The position numbers and the translations under genes were made by a program. This document shows positions 15,155-25,081 of a stretch of 64,000 nucleotides of DNA, piece by piece. The notes under the pieces were generated by a model. It did no database searches and was not told the DNA's origin. It saw nothing but the letters and a program-made list of their open reading frames with translations. The first letter of the stretch is position 1. Every line of letters begins with the position of its first letter. The DNA is taken from the NCBI RefSeq assembly GCF_022484265.1, contig NZ_JAKVLR010000001.1, positions 1,240,001 to 1,304,000 of the forward strand, written 5' to 3'. The DNA is from Companilactobacillus sp. Lineage in GTDB: Bacteria; Bacillota; Bacilli; Lactobacillales; Lactobacillaceae.

Positions 15155-17047
15155 CTATTTATTTAAACGAGCTTGTAATTCAACAATTTGTTTTCTTAAT
15201 TTGTCGCCAACATCAGTATCTCCAACAGTTTTTCTCTTCGCAGACTGTTCGATAACACGTTTTGTCGATACAACATCGGTCATATCTGCAATTGCTTTAG
15301 CCCGTGTTGTAAATGGTTCATGCGTGACTAGTTGGAAGCCATAGGAGTTCGATAGCAAGGTATATCCGCCGATACCAGTGGTCTTATGGTATGGCTTGGA
15401 CATTCCACCATCGATAACGAAAATCTTTCTGTTGGCCATAATTGGCGTGTGTCCACGTTTGACTGGTGTATGACCGTTAATGATATGGCCTTCATCTGGA
15501 TCTAGTCCAAACTCTTTGAGTAATTCATCAGCGAACCACTCTTCTTTTCTCAATGAATAATAGGCGTTTTTATGCTCAACGTGAAGTTCTTTGTCTTCAA
15601 TATAGTAACGTTCAAATGTCGTCATCGATTCCTTACCAAATAGTGGCGACATCTTTCCAGTCCACAAATACCAAATAACATCCGTTTCAAGGCCATCATC
15701 CACACTCGGATTTTGGAAACCATCCTTCAAGGTCTTTTCGAAAAAGTCGAATAGAGATTTACCAGAGTAGTCTTTTCCTTCGACAGTCCATTTTTGCATT
15801 GTTCCGTCATCATTGACTGGGACGCAGCCGTGCAACAGCAAATTGCCATTGTATTTAAGATACATCGAACCATTGCTCATCATAAATGACATATGATAAC
15901 GAAGTTTTGGCGAATCAATGAATTGACGGATCAAGTCGTCAATAATGTTCTGTTCTTTTTTAGTCAGATGATAAGGATCATCGGGATCGACCAATTGGAA
16001 ACAGCCGTTAGTGATCGGATAAATTTTTCCATTGATATCAATGCTCTTTCGGTCTGGTGAAAGCCGATGCAATAGCATTCGATTTTCCATATCAAAATCA
16101 GGACGTCGTTTGATAGCTTGCCCTTCGAGTTTAAACTGCATAATTGCCATTGCTTGTTGAACTGTGTTGTCATATATAGAATCTGAGCTATCGATCTCGT
16201 CGCCGGTATCAGAACGGGGATTGAAGACTGGGAGCGGCGTATAGTTTTCTTCAGCAAATTCCTTGAGGTCACTTAGATCAATGTCATAAGTATCCGTCAA
16301 TAATTTCAAATTATTGTAACGAGCACTGATTCTGATCAAGTTGGCCATGCAAAGTTTTGACCCGCAAAGACTGCCGATCCAAAGGATATCGTGGTTGCCC
16401 CATTGAAAATCTAAACTGCCCCAACGATTCATCAAGTGGTCCATGATCAAATCTGGACGAGGTCCACGATCATAAACATCCCCAATAATATGCAAGTGGT
16501 CAACGACCAAGTGCTGAATAGTATGACAAGTTGAAATGATGAATGAATCTGCCATGCCAAGCTTGATAATATCTTCCATTACTTCGCGGTAATAGCTACG
16601 TTTAGTTAAGTCTGACTGGTCTGCATAGAGCAATTCTTCAGTAATGTAAACAAAGTCGTTCTTGATTGCCTTTCTGACCTTTGAACGCGTGTACTTGATC
16701 GACGTATAACGCAACATATCGATCAATTCATTAAAGACATCAAAGTACCATTGTTCCAAATCGACGTCCTTAGTAAACTCCTTCTTGATCTGACCTAAAA
16801 TTTCGGAAGGATAATAAATCAGGAAAGCAAATTTTTTCTGACGGTCCTCGGTTAAGCGACCTGTAAATAATTCAGAAATTTTTTGACGCGTATTTCCGGA
16901 ACCATTTCTTAAGATGTGAGCAAACTCATCGTACTCACCATGAATGTCACTGACAAAAGCTTCAGTTCCCTTGGGAAGATCAAGAATAGCTGAAAGATTG
17001 ATAATTTCAGATTTGATTTCGTTATCATTTGTGAAATTTTTCTTCAT
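15155..17047 (-). CDS. fbp: Fructose-1,6-bisphosphatase class III
   Basis: 630 residues, close to the ~640 of Firmicutes class III enzymes. Metallophosphatase motifs are in order: VSDIHGEYDEF (about residue 32), IGDVYDRGPRP (about 188), WGNHDILWIG (about 215) and the C-terminal INGHTPVKRGHTP...VIDGGMSKPYH. Converts fructose 1,6-bisphosphate to fructose 6-phosphate in gluconeogenesis. The near-perfect cre site 33 bases upstream of the start fits repression by CcpA on glucose. Confidence 0.93.
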   Translation of the reverse strand: MKKNFTNDNEIKSEIINLSAILDLPKGTEAFVSDIHGEYDEFAHILRNGSGNTRQKISELFTGRLTEDRQKKFAFLIYYPSEILGQIKKEFTKDVDLEQWYFDVFNELIDMLRYTSIKYTRSKVRKAIKNDFVYITEELLYADQSDLTKRSYYREVMEDIIKLGMADSFIISTCHTIQHLVVDHLHIIGDVYDRGPRPDLIMDHLMNRWGSLDFQWGNHDILWIGSLCGSKLCMANLIRISARYNNLKLLTDTYDIDLSDLKEFAEENYTPLPVFNPRSDTGDEIDSSDSIYDNTVQQAMAIMQFKLEGQAIKRRPDFDMENRMLLHRLSPDRKSIDINGKIYPITNGCFQLVDPDDPYHLTKKEQNIIDDLIRQFIDSPKLRYHMSFMMSNGSMYLKYNGNLLLHGCVPVNDDGTMQKWTVEGKDYSGKSLFDFFEKTLKDGFQNPSVDDGLETDVIWYLWTGKMSPLFGKESMTTFERYYIEDKELHVEHKNAYYSLRKEEWFADELLKEFGLDPDEGHIINGHTPVKRGHTPIMANRKIFVIDGGMSKPYHKTTGIGGYTLLSNSYGFQLVTHEPFTTRAKAIADMTDVVSTKRVIEQSAKRKTVGDTDVGDKLRKQIVELQARLNK

Positions 17048-17079
17048 GTTTTAACCTAGACCTCTCTTTAAAAAAACAA

Positions 17080-17093
17080 TGTAAACGCTTTAA
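17080..17093 (-). promoter_or_regulatory. cre-like site upstream of fbp
   Basis: On the minus strand TTAAAGCGTTTACA against TGWAARCGYTWWCA: one mismatch. Lies in the fbp leader/promoter region; predicted CcpA operator. Confidence 0.65.
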
Positions 17094-17184
17094 TTATTGT
17101 ACCACTTATATCTATACCATTGGCAGTTCAATTTTTGGTATCACAATATTTTTTATCCTATAATGGCCTTGTGGAGGTGTTAGA

Positions 17185-18087
17185 ATGAGTTTAACAATGA
17201 ATTCAACGATCACACTAAACAACGGCGTTAAAATGCCACAACTCGGAATGGGTGTCTGGCAAATCAATAACGCTGGAGCTGCACAATCTGTACAATGGGC
17301 GATCAAGCATGGCTATCGTGCCATTGATACTGCTAAACAATATGGTAACGAGGCTGGTGTTGGCGAAGGATTAGCCAAAGCATTAGCTGATAATAATTTA
17401 AGACGTAAAGATGTATTTTTAACAACAAAGATTTTTAACGGTGATCAAGGCTATCAATCAACTTTGGATAACTTTGAAGGTCAACTGAATCGTTTACAAA
17501 CTGATTATGTCGATCTTCTATTGATCCACTGGCCAGTAGATGGAAAATATATGGATACTTGGAGGGCTCTTGAAACCATTTATCGCGAAGGTAAGGCTCG
17601 GGCAATCGGTGTTTCAAACTTCAATATCTCAAGATTAAAGGATATTTTGAAGATGGCTTCGATCAAACCTGCTGTCAACCAAATGGAATTCAATCCAGTT
17701 TGTCAAGAAGGCGATATCAAACAATTCTGCGATAGACATAACATTCATCTTGAAGCCTGGTCTCCACTTGGCGGTGGACGTGTTCTTCAAAACAAGGTCT
17801 TAGAATCAATCGCCGATAAATATGATAAGAGCGTAGCTCAGATCATTCTTCGTTGGGACTTACAACGTGGCGTGATCACCATCCCTAAGTCAGTCCATGA
17901 AGACAGAATCGTTCAAAACTCTGATATTTATGATTTCGAATTAAGCGAAGATGACGTCAAACTTATCAACGGACTTGATAACGATGATCGGAGTCTTTGG
18001 TACGGCGGCTTCAAGTGGTCAGGAAATCCAGAAGGATATACTGATAGCGTTGCTAGCTGGGATGACGATAAAGAATTTATCCATTAA
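17185..18087 (+). CDS. Aldo/keto reductase
   Basis: 300 residues, TIM-barrel AKR family. The catalytic tetrad is visible: Asp/Tyr in AIDTAKQYGNEAGVG, Lys in FLTTKIFNGD, His in LLLIHWPVDG; NADP-binding region IPKSVHEDRIVQN. ATG with GGAGGTG upstream. Resembles YvgN/2,5-diketo-gluconate-reductase-type enzymes of lactobacilli; physiological substrate not deducible. Monocistronic with a good terminator. Confidence 0.9.
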   Translation: MSLTMNSTITLNNGVKMPQLGMGVWQINNAGAAQSVQWAIKHGYRAIDTAKQYGNEAGVGEGLAKALADNNLRRKDVFLTTKIFNGDQGYQSTLDNFEGQLNRLQTDYVDLLLIHWPVDGKYMDTWRALETIYREGKARAIGVSNFNISRLKDILKMASIKPAVNQMEFNPVCQEGDIKQFCDRHNIHLEAWSPLGGGRVLQNKVLESIADKYDKSVAQIILRWDLQRGVITIPKSVHEDRIVQNSDIYDFELSEDDVKLINGLDNDDRSLWYGGFKWSGNPEGYTDSVASWDDDKEFIH

Positions 18088-18101
18088 ATTGTTAATAGAA
18101 C

Positions 18102-18142
18102 CAAAATAAGGAATCGTGATTTCTCACGATTCCTTATTTTAT
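18102..18142. terminator. Terminator between aldo/keto reductase and LPXTG gene
   Basis: AAATAAGGAATCGTGA/TCACGATTCCTTATTT, perfect stem, T-rich on both sides. Confidence 0.9.
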
Positions 18143-18168
18143 TGCTTAAATTTATTTACCTTGTAACA

Positions 18169-19914
18169 CTAGTTTGTTCTACGACGACTGAATACAGCTA
18201 ATCCAAGAACAGCCATGATCAACATCAAAACTCCGACTACTAAAGCAGTCTTATTGTTGCTATTGCCTGTTTGTGGGAATTTATTTGATGATGCAGCAAT
18301 TGGAAGACCACCATTATTCATTGGACTAATTGTGGAAGTTCCAGTTGTTCCATTTGAAGTATTTCCAGTTACATTTGGTAATACTTGTTGATCATTTGTT
18401 GATCCTGAAGTTGCAGGATTTGATGAATTGGAACTGTTAGAGTCAGTTGTTCCATTTTCATCGGTACCAGGTTGAGTAGAACCTGATCCTTCATTATTGG
18501 AATTGTCGGTACTTGGATTGCCAGTACCTGATCCTGATGCATCAGATTCCTCGTCATTTTCATCAGTATCTGGGTTGCCAGTTCCCGGTTCCTCTGTACC
18601 AGGTTCTTCAGTACCAGGATTCTCAGTATCTGGGGAACCAGTTCCTGGCTCTTCAGTACCTGAGCCATCAGTATCTGGATTCCCAGGTTCGGTTGGCTCC
18701 GTTGTTCCTGGACCTGGAGCTGGAGTAATTACTGGTGGTTCAATTGGTTCTGTTGGTTCAGTTGGACCTGGATTTGGTTCAGGTTCTGGAGTACTTGGCT
18801 CGGTCGTACCTGGACCTGGTTCAGGACTTGGTGCGGGAGTGATTGTTGGTGGTTCAATTGGCTCCGTTGGTTCTGGATTTGGTTCAGGTTCTGGAGTACT
18901 TGGCTCCGTTGTTCCTGGACCTGGTTCAGGACTTGGTGCGGGAGTAATTGTTGGTGGTTCAATTGGTTCCGTTGGTTCTGGATTTGGTTCAGGTTCTGGA
19001 GCTGGCGGAGTTACAACCGGAGGCGTTGGATTTGGCTCTGGTTCAGGCTCCGTAGTTCCGGTATCAATTTCTGGACGTGAAACTGATGCCTCCGCAGAAC
19101 CACTATTACCACTATCATCAGAGTAACTTGCTAGGTTTTCAAATGTCCCAGCAGCAGTCGGATCTGATGGTTTAGATTGATAGGTCAACGTTAGATCTCC
19201 AACAAACGTACCGTCAGCTTTAAAGGTCAAAGTTTGACCATTCAAAGAAACGTTTACTGGAATTTCATTACCCGTTGAATCCATCAATCTAGCACTTCCT
19301 TCAACGTAATTGTGGTTATCGCTCATTGTATCCGTAAAGACAGGATTCAATAATGAATTACCATTTGAAATTACGTCAATTGCCCAATTGATCGTGGTTG
19401 GATCATTTTGGTCAACCCATGCACCAGTCTTACTCATTACGATCGGTGCTAATTCTGTAGGTGGTGCTTCAGTACCGTATACAACAATTCTGATGAATCC
19501 ATTCCGGTTAGTGTATTTTTGAAAGTTCTTATTAACAGTAACCGTTCCTACATGGGATCCAGCTGGAACTGTTGTTGTACCGCCTCTTACACCATTACTT
19601 AATGTAAGAGGGAATTCCTTATCAGCCACAATTTTGACATTATCCGGAATTTGAAAATTAAAAGTATCACCTGACTGAGTTTTTACACCTCTAGCGATAC
19701 TCCATTTGTAATTCACAGTAAATTCCTCATTCTGCGGTAAAACTGCAGTATGGGGCACAACCGTGCCATTTTCGTCTTTGATAACAGCATCGCTTAGGCT
19801 AACTCCAGATACATACGGAGTTATATTAGCTGCCGAAGCGTTAGACGTTGAGCCGACAAAAAAGAACAAAAATGCTGCTAAGGTTGCAAAAAGCGAAAGC
19901 AAAATTTTCTTCAT
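18169..19914 (-). CDS. LPXTG-anchored adhesin with SDR-like Ig domains and Pro/Glu repeat stalk, copy 1
   Basis: 581 residues from ATG 19914 (signal MKKILLSLFATLAAFLFFF...NASA; AAGGGA upstream); an in-frame ATG 105 bases earlier precedes unlikely signal-peptide sequence. Residues ~35-165 look like an SDR-like Ig domain (VSLSDAVIKDENG... GDTFNFQIPDNV) and ~165-290 like a second Clf/Sdr N3-type domain (TGAWVDQNDPTTINWAIDV). Next comes a Pro/Glu/Thr repeat stalk (EPIEPPTITPAPSPEPGPG recurs), then an acidic Gly/Thr/Asp region. It ends in sorting signal FPQTG, hydrophobic helix and SRRRTN. Predicted sortase-A-anchored ligand-binding surface protein; ligand unknown. Confidence 0.85.
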   Translation of the reverse strand: MKKILLSLFATLAAFLFFFVGSTSNASAANITPYVSGVSLSDAVIKDENGTVVPHTAVLPQNEEFTVNYKWSIARGVKTQSGDTFNFQIPDNVKIVADKEFPLTLSNGVRGGTTTVPAGSHVGTVTVNKNFQKYTNRNGFIRIVVYGTEAPPTELAPIVMSKTGAWVDQNDPTTINWAIDVISNGNSLLNPVFTDTMSDNHNYVEGSARLMDSTGNEIPVNVSLNGQTLTFKADGTFVGDLTLTYQSKPSDPTAAGTFENLASYSDDSGNSGSAEASVSRPEIDTGTTEPEPEPNPTPPVVTPPAPEPEPNPEPTEPIEPPTITPAPSPEPGPGTTEPSTPEPEPNPEPTEPIEPPTITPAPSPEPGPGTTEPSTPEPEPNPGPTEPTEPIEPPVITPAPGPGTTEPTEPGNPDTDGSGTEEPGTGSPDTENPGTEEPGTEEPGTGNPDTDENDEESDASGSGTGNPSTDNSNNEGSGSTQPGTDENGTTDSNSSNSSNPATSGSTNDQQVLPNVTGNTSNGTTGTSTISPMNNGGLPIAASSNKFPQTGNSNNKTALVVGVLMLIMAVLGLAVFSRRRTN

Positions 19915-20104
19915 ATAAAGTCCCTTTCGACAACCCCTATATAACCTACCATGTCTATATCCAACTACAATGTAACACCGTGATATTGAAAGTGATAATA
20001 GATAGCTTGTTAGTTTCATAACTAACTTTTACCTTAAAACACATTATTTTATCAAATTCAATCATTCAACTAATCCTAATTTATTTCCAAATTTAATCAT
20101 GGCA

Positions 20105-20146
20105 AAAAAAATGAACCGCGATAAAAATCGCCATTCACTTTTTAAA
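20105..20146 (-). terminator. Terminator of the second LPXTG gene
   Basis: Minus strand GTGAATGGCGAT/ATCGCGGTTCAT with a run of eight T; lies just after the stop at 20161. Confidence 0.75.
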
Positions 20147-20160
20147 TCTAGATAAATCTA

Positions 20161-21939
20161 TTAAATATTTTTACGACGACGTAATGTCACCATTCCAATA
20201 CCAAAAACCATTAACATAATTCCACTTAAAAGATAGACATTATTTTTAGCTTCGCCTGTCTGTGGAAGTGAGTTTAATGAATTAACAGGTCTTGATCCAT
20301 TAGTAGTAACAGATTGAGGAAGTCCATTTACATCATCCATAATTGATTCTTCACCGTAATCAACAGTACTTCCATTACTTGAATGAGAAGTATTATTGCT
20401 TGAGCCATTTCCAGTGAATGGATCGTCTGATTCTGAATCGTTATTATTAGTTGAACCAGATTGACCATTATCAGTTACGTCTGGTTTTGAATTTCCAGAA
20501 TTTGAATTACCATCTGAAGATCCTGGTTTTGAATCTCCGGAATTTGAATCGCCTGAATTTGAATCTCCAGAATTTCCACCATCTGGATTTTCTGTATCAG
20601 GTTCTTGTGTACCTGGATTCTCAGGATCAGGATTCCCTGGTTCAATTGGAGCAGGATTTTCAGGATCAGTTACACCTGGATCTGGTTCTCCTGGTGCAGG
20701 CGTTGGATCAGGTTTCCCTGGTTCTGTTGTACCTGGATCGGTTGGTCCTGGTGCAGGTGCTGGATCAGGTTTTCCTGGTTCTGTTGTACCTGGATCAGTT
20801 GGTCCTGGTACAAGTATGATATCTGGTGGCAAAATTGGATCTGTTGGTTCAGGATCTGGAGCAGGTGCTGGATTTGGCTTTCCTGGCTCTGTTGGTGGTG
20901 CTGGAACACCTGGTTCGGTTGTTCCTGGACCAGGAGCTGGAGTAATTACCGGTGGTTCAATTGGTTCTGTTGGTTCTGGGTTTGGAGCTGGATTTGGGTT
21001 TGGTGCCGGTGTTGGTCCTGGAGCCGGTGCCGGAGCTGGATTTGGTGCTGGTTCCGGATCTGGGTCTGGAGCCGGTGCTGGTGTTGGCTTGATTTCTTCA
21101 CGCGAAATCGTGCCTTCAGCTGAACCAGTATTTCCCTCATCATCTGAATAGACAACAGTATTGTCAAAAGTTCCGGCAGCTGTTGGATCATTTGGCTTAG
21201 TTTGATAAGTCAAGAATAAATCTCCAACAAATGCGCCCTCTGCTTTGAAAGTTAATGTTTGTCCAGATTGAGAAACATTAACCGGAATAGCATTTCCTCG
21301 AAAATCAACCAATTTAGCTGTGCCTTCGACATAGCTTTGGTTTGCACTCATTGTATCCGTAATAACCGGATTTACTAATGAATTACCCTTCCCGAGCATA
21401 GTAACCGTCCAATTGATGGCAGTTGGGTTGCTTGGGTCAACCCATGTACCTTCTTTACTCATAGCAATTGGTGATAATTCGCCAGGAGTTTCTGGTACAG
21501 TTCCGATTACGTACACGCCAATATTTCCGGTACGGTCAGTGTTAGGGAAATTCTCATTAACGGTATAAACCCCCGTATGAGCACCCTTTTTCACAACAAC
21601 GTTACCAGTAACGATTCCCTTTGCGTTGATCAAAGGAAAATCTTTATCCTCATGAACATAAACATTACTTGGAATCTCGAAAGTGATGGTATCTCCAGCA
21701 CTAACTGCTGCCCATCTAGATACTTTATAATGATAGTTCACAGAATATCTTTCGTTCATGGGTAGTTCATCGTTTGGACCAATAACTCTGCCATTTGAAT
21801 CCTTAATGACAGCGCTACTAACGCTAACCCCCGAAGTAGATGAAGTAATATCTTTAGCCTGACTGACTGAAGTTGTACTACATACTACCAACAAAAATGT
21901 AGCTATTGTCGCAATTAACCAAGGCAATAGTTTTCTCAA
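20161..21939 (-). CDS. LPXTG-anchored adhesin with SDR-like Ig domains and Pro/Ala/Glu repeat stalk, copy 2
   Basis: 592 residues from a TTG start at 21939, chosen because AGGAGG lies seven bases upstream and a signal peptide (RKLLPWLIATIATFLLVVC...VSQA) follows at once; a longer ATG-initiated frame has no ribosome site. It is paralogous to the previous gene in the N2/N3-like domains (SGVSVSSAVIKDSNGRV; KEGTWVDPSNPTAINWTV). The stalk is built from PAPAPDPEP/PNPAPNPEP, EPGKPDPAPAPGPTDPGTT units and a SGDSNSGDS region. Sorting signal LPQTG, hydrophobic helix, TLRRRKNI tail. Probably arose by duplication, with stalk repeats expanded independently. Confidence 0.85.
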   Translation of the reverse strand: MRKLLPWLIATIATFLLVVCSTTSVSQAKDITSSTSGVSVSSAVIKDSNGRVIGPNDELPMNERYSVNYHYKVSRWAAVSAGDTITFEIPSNVYVHEDKDFPLINAKGIVTGNVVVKKGAHTGVYTVNENFPNTDRTGNIGVYVIGTVPETPGELSPIAMSKEGTWVDPSNPTAINWTVTMLGKGNSLVNPVITDTMSANQSYVEGTAKLVDFRGNAIPVNVSQSGQTLTFKAEGAFVGDLFLTYQTKPNDPTAAGTFDNTVVYSDDEGNTGSAEGTISREEIKPTPAPAPDPDPEPAPNPAPAPAPGPTPAPNPNPAPNPEPTEPIEPPVITPAPGPGTTEPGVPAPPTEPGKPNPAPAPDPEPTDPILPPDIILVPGPTDPGTTEPGKPDPAPAPGPTDPGTTEPGKPDPTPAPGEPDPGVTDPENPAPIEPGNPDPENPGTQEPDTENPDGGNSGDSNSGDSNSGDSKPGSSDGNSNSGNSKPDVTDNGQSGSTNNNDSESDDPFTGNGSSNNTSHSSNGSTVDYGEESIMDDVNGLPQSVTTNGSRPVNSLNSLPQTGEAKNNVYLLSGIMLMVFGIGMVTLRRRKNI

Positions 21940-22132
21940 AAAAAATCCTCCTAAATTACTACCTCCTATATGAGACTTTCTATCAATATCACTATCTAAA
22001 CTAACACGTTTGAAACAGTTAAGATAGCAATTAGACTTGTTAGGAACATAACATTTATTTTCATGTGCCTTTATAATTTTTTCCATAAAATTTTTGCAAC
22101 AAACACCGATATATCAGCATTCATGCATGCAA

Positions 22133-22168
22133 TAAAAAAAGGACGCGATTTTGAAATCGTGTCCCAGA
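22133..22168 (-). terminator. Terminator of the NCS2 permease gene
   Basis: Minus strand GGACACGATTTC/AAAATCGCGTCC hairpin followed by seven T. Confidence 0.8.
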
Positions 22169-22172
22169 AAAA

Positions 22173-23471
22173 TTAATTATTTGATCTTAAACTCTTTGGA
22201 TTTAGAATCATATTCAAAATAATAGCTGAAAAACTTCCGACAACTAATCCATTATTTAAGATTGTTTGCAATGTTGAAGGCAAGAAGTGAAGTAACGTTG
22301 GTTGAACTGTTACACCAATTCCTAAACCAATTGCGATTGCCATGATCAACAAGTTGCTATTAGTCATTTTAACTTGAGATAGCATCTTGATACCTTGAGC
22401 ACCAACCATTCCAAACATTACTAACATAGCCCCGCCTAACACTGAGTTAGGAATTAGGGTCGCAACTGCTCCGACCTTGGGGATCAATCCTAGTAAAATC
22501 AATAAGAATGCAGAAAAATAAACTGGTTTATTCTTTTTGATACCTGATAATTGCACGATCGCAACATTTTGTGAAAAAGTCGAGTATGGAAATGTATTGA
22601 AAATCCCGCCTAAGATAGCAGCGATACCTTCTGAAGCGTATCCACGTTGCATATCATTTTTACTCAAATCACGTTTTGTTACTTCGGCTAGAGCATAATA
22701 AACCCCAGTCGATTCGATCATACAAGTTAAAGCAGCCAACAGCATAATTACAATTGATGACCACTCGAACTTAGGCGTTGCAAAGTAAAATGGCATTGGC
22801 ACTTGGAACCAGTGTGCTGAACTAACGCTCTCAAAACCAATCTTACCCATAAATACAGCAATGATGTATCCAGCAACAATACCGATCAAGATAGCGATCT
22901 GTTGAATAAAACCACGACCCCAGATCGTAAAGGCAATAATGATCAATGCTGTGACAAAACCAAGGATCAAGTCTTGAGGACTACCAAAGTTTTTGGCTGT
23001 GGCATCCCCACCACCAATGTTTTGAAAAGCTACTGGAATTAAAGTAAAACCAATCAAAGTGATCAAAGATCCAGTAACCACTGGTGGGAAGAATTTCTGT
23101 AGATTTGCGAACAATTTGGATATCAGTAGTATAAAGACACCGGCGGCAATAATCGCACCATACATGTAGGCAATCCCAAAGTGGTGCCCAACATTTTGCA
23201 ATGGTGTAACATATTCGACCGCTGAACCAAGTACCACCGGTAAACCGATACCTGTTAGAGGAGTGCGTTTAATTTGTAATAACGTTGCCACTCCACACAT
23301 AAAAATGTCGACAGAAATCAAATAAGTCATTTGTGTAGCTGAAAAACCTAGTGCTGTACCAATCAAAATTGGCACTAAAATATCTCCTGAATACATGGCC
23401 AACAAATGTTGTAGGCCGAGGATCAGATTTTTAAAAAATCCGTCCGCTTGTTTATCCATTTTTAAGTCCAT
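22173..23471 (-). CDS. pbuX: Xanthine/uric acid-type nucleobase permease, NCS2 family
   Basis: 432 residues, about twelve membrane segments. It begins LILGLQHLLAMYSGDILVP, the NCS2 purine-permease motif, and has MIESTGVYYALAEVTKRDL with the conserved Glu and the NTFPYSTFSQNVAIVQLSG loop found in xanthine/urate transporters. ATG 23471 with AGGGGG upstream. Proton-symport uptake of xanthine is the best guess; urate is possible. No purine riboswitch was recognised in the 125 bases before the divergent gene. Confidence 0.83.
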   Translation of the reverse strand: MDLKMDKQADGFFKNLILGLQHLLAMYSGDILVPILIGTALGFSATQMTYLISVDIFMCGVATLLQIKRTPLTGIGLPVVLGSAVEYVTPLQNVGHHFGIAYMYGAIIAAGVFILLISKLFANLQKFFPPVVTGSLITLIGFTLIPVAFQNIGGGDATAKNFGSPQDLILGFVTALIIIAFTIWGRGFIQQIAILIGIVAGYIIAVFMGKIGFESVSSAHWFQVPMPFYFATPKFEWSSIVIMLLAALTCMIESTGVYYALAEVTKRDLSKNDMQRGYASEGIAAILGGIFNTFPYSTFSQNVAIVQLSGIKKNKPVYFSAFLLILLGLIPKVGAVATLIPNSVLGGAMLVMFGMVGAQGIKMLSQVKMTNSNLLIMAIAIGLGIGVTVQPTLLHFLPSTLQTILNNGLVVGSFSAIILNMILNPKSLRSNN

Positions 23472-23596
23472 ATCTACCCCCTACTTATTTGAAAAATTAT
23501 ATCATCTTTTTTGACCGATATGACAGTGCCATTAAATAAATTTGATTATACCTATGCTAAAATAAAGCTAATTACACTTAGGAGGGTTCCACAAAA

Positions 23597-25033
23597 ATGA
23601 AAAAAAATCATTTAGAGGATGCCTGTACCTCCGTTCTTGTTGGTAAAAATGCCAGCATCGATGGTTCTACAATGATCGCAAGAAATGACGATACTTTTGA
23701 TCCAATCAATCCTCAAAAATTTGTCATGCATCCTGCTGTCGAAGGCGAATCAGGAAGAAAAGTTAAATCTTACTTGAATAAATTTGAGGCTGAACTACCA
23801 GCTGATAATTACAAATGGCCAGCCGTTCCAAACGTTGATTACAAAACTCTGGGCTATTACGATGAGAGTGGTATCAACGGTGCTAACGTTGCCATGTCAG
23901 CAACTGAAAGTACTTATGGTAACGAACGTGCTTTAGCATTTGATCCACTAGTTAAAGATGGTATGGACGAAGACGTTATCGTCAGAATGGTCTTGCCATT
24001 TGTTGACTCAGCTAAGTCAGCCGTTTTAAGAACTGCTGATTTGATCAAACAATTTGGATCACCTGCTGGAAACTCACTACTATTCAGTGACAAAGACGAT
24101 ATTTGGTATATGGAAATCGTTACTGGACATCACTGGGTCGCTCAACGCATCCCTGATGACTGTTATGCTGTTGCTGCTAATCGTGTTTCGATCCAACAAG
24201 TTGATTTCAATGACCCATCACAATTTATGTGGTCAGATGGAATTCAAGAATTTGTTGAAGAACATCATTTAAATACTGATAAAACTGGATTCGATTTCAG
24301 ACATATCTTTGGTACGACTAACCTTAAAGACCGTCACTACAATACTTCACGTGTTTGGTTCGGTCACAAGTACTTCAATCCAGAGATTGAAGAAGACCCA
24401 GAAGATGGCGATCTACCATTCATCATGAAGACTGATCACAAGATCAATGTCGATGATATCGAATATGTCTTGGGTTCACATTATAATGAAACCCCATTCG
24501 ATCCATACAGTCCTTATGCTTCTGAAGACGATAAGCATCGCTATCGCCCAATCGGTTTGAACAGAACTCAAAACTCGCATGTTTTGCAGATCAGAAACGA
24601 CGTTCCTGAAGAATTTTCTGCAATTATGTGGCTCTGTGTCGGTTTTCCAACCTTTACCCCATACATTCCTTTCTACACTAATATGGACGAAACTCCAGAA
24701 TCATATAGTGACGTTGCTCCTAAGTTTGAATTCAAAAATGCCTATTGGATGTACAATGCTTTATCAATGCTAGTTGAATCGCATTACACAGAATTCATTC
24801 AAGACGATATCGACTACTTAACTGAATGTCGCCAAGAATTAAGAACAGCCATTGCTGAAACTGATAAGTTAGCTAAGGATCACTCAGGCAACGACCTATC
24901 CGCCTTTTTAACCAAGAGAAACAACCAAATCGTTGACCAAATGGCTCAAAAAGCACATCAAATGTTTGCCGACCTTTACACTAAAGGAATTCGTCTTTCG
25001 AAATTAACTTTTGATATGGATGCAAACCTATAA
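23597..25033 (+). CDS. pepD: C69 family dipeptidase
   Basis: 478 residues, usual length for PepD/PepDA of lactobacilli. The N-terminal nucleophile is Cys10 (EDACTSVLVGKNASIDGSTM), the active residue of peptidase family C69 after removal of a short propeptide. Conserved segments include ARNDD, SATESTYGNERAL and AVAANRVSI. Cytosolic hydrolysis of a broad range of dipeptides, supplying amino acids in a proteolytic lactic acid bacterium. Good ribosome site (AGGAGGG). Confidence 0.9.
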   Translation: MKKNHLEDACTSVLVGKNASIDGSTMIARNDDTFDPINPQKFVMHPAVEGESGRKVKSYLNKFEAELPADNYKWPAVPNVDYKTLGYYDESGINGANVAMSATESTYGNERALAFDPLVKDGMDEDVIVRMVLPFVDSAKSAVLRTADLIKQFGSPAGNSLLFSDKDDIWYMEIVTGHHWVAQRIPDDCYAVAANRVSIQQVDFNDPSQFMWSDGIQEFVEEHHLNTDKTGFDFRHIFGTTNLKDRHYNTSRVWFGHKYFNPEIEEDPEDGDLPFIMKTDHKINVDDIEYVLGSHYNETPFDPYSPYASEDDKHRYRPIGLNRTQNSHVLQIRNDVPEEFSAIMWLCVGFPTFTPYIPFYTNMDETPESYSDVAPKFEFKNAYWMYNALSMLVESHYTEFIQDDIDYLTECRQELRTAIAETDKLAKDHSGNDLSAFLTKRNNQIVDQMAQKAHQMFADLYTKGIRLSKLTFDMDANL

Positions 25034-25039
25034 TACGCA

Positions 25040-25076
25040 AAAAAATCACTTCATTATGAAGTGATTTTTTGTTTCT
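25040..25076. terminator. Bidirectional terminator between pepD and the amino acid permease
   Basis: AAAAAATCACTTCAT/ATGAAGTGATTTTTT, perfect stem with T-runs both ways. Confidence 0.9.
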
Positions 25077-25081
25077 TTTAA

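Noticed and set aside
18497..19126. Plus-strand Gly/Ser/Val-rich reading frame of 209 codons
   Set aside because: Antisense of the first adhesin's repeat stalk; the periodic composition mirrors the PEP-type repeats on the other strand.
20605..21123. Long plus-strand reading frame rich in Trp, Arg and Cys across the second adhesin
   Set aside because: It is the antisense shadow of the Pro/Glu-rich repeat stalk; no ribosome site, biased composition.
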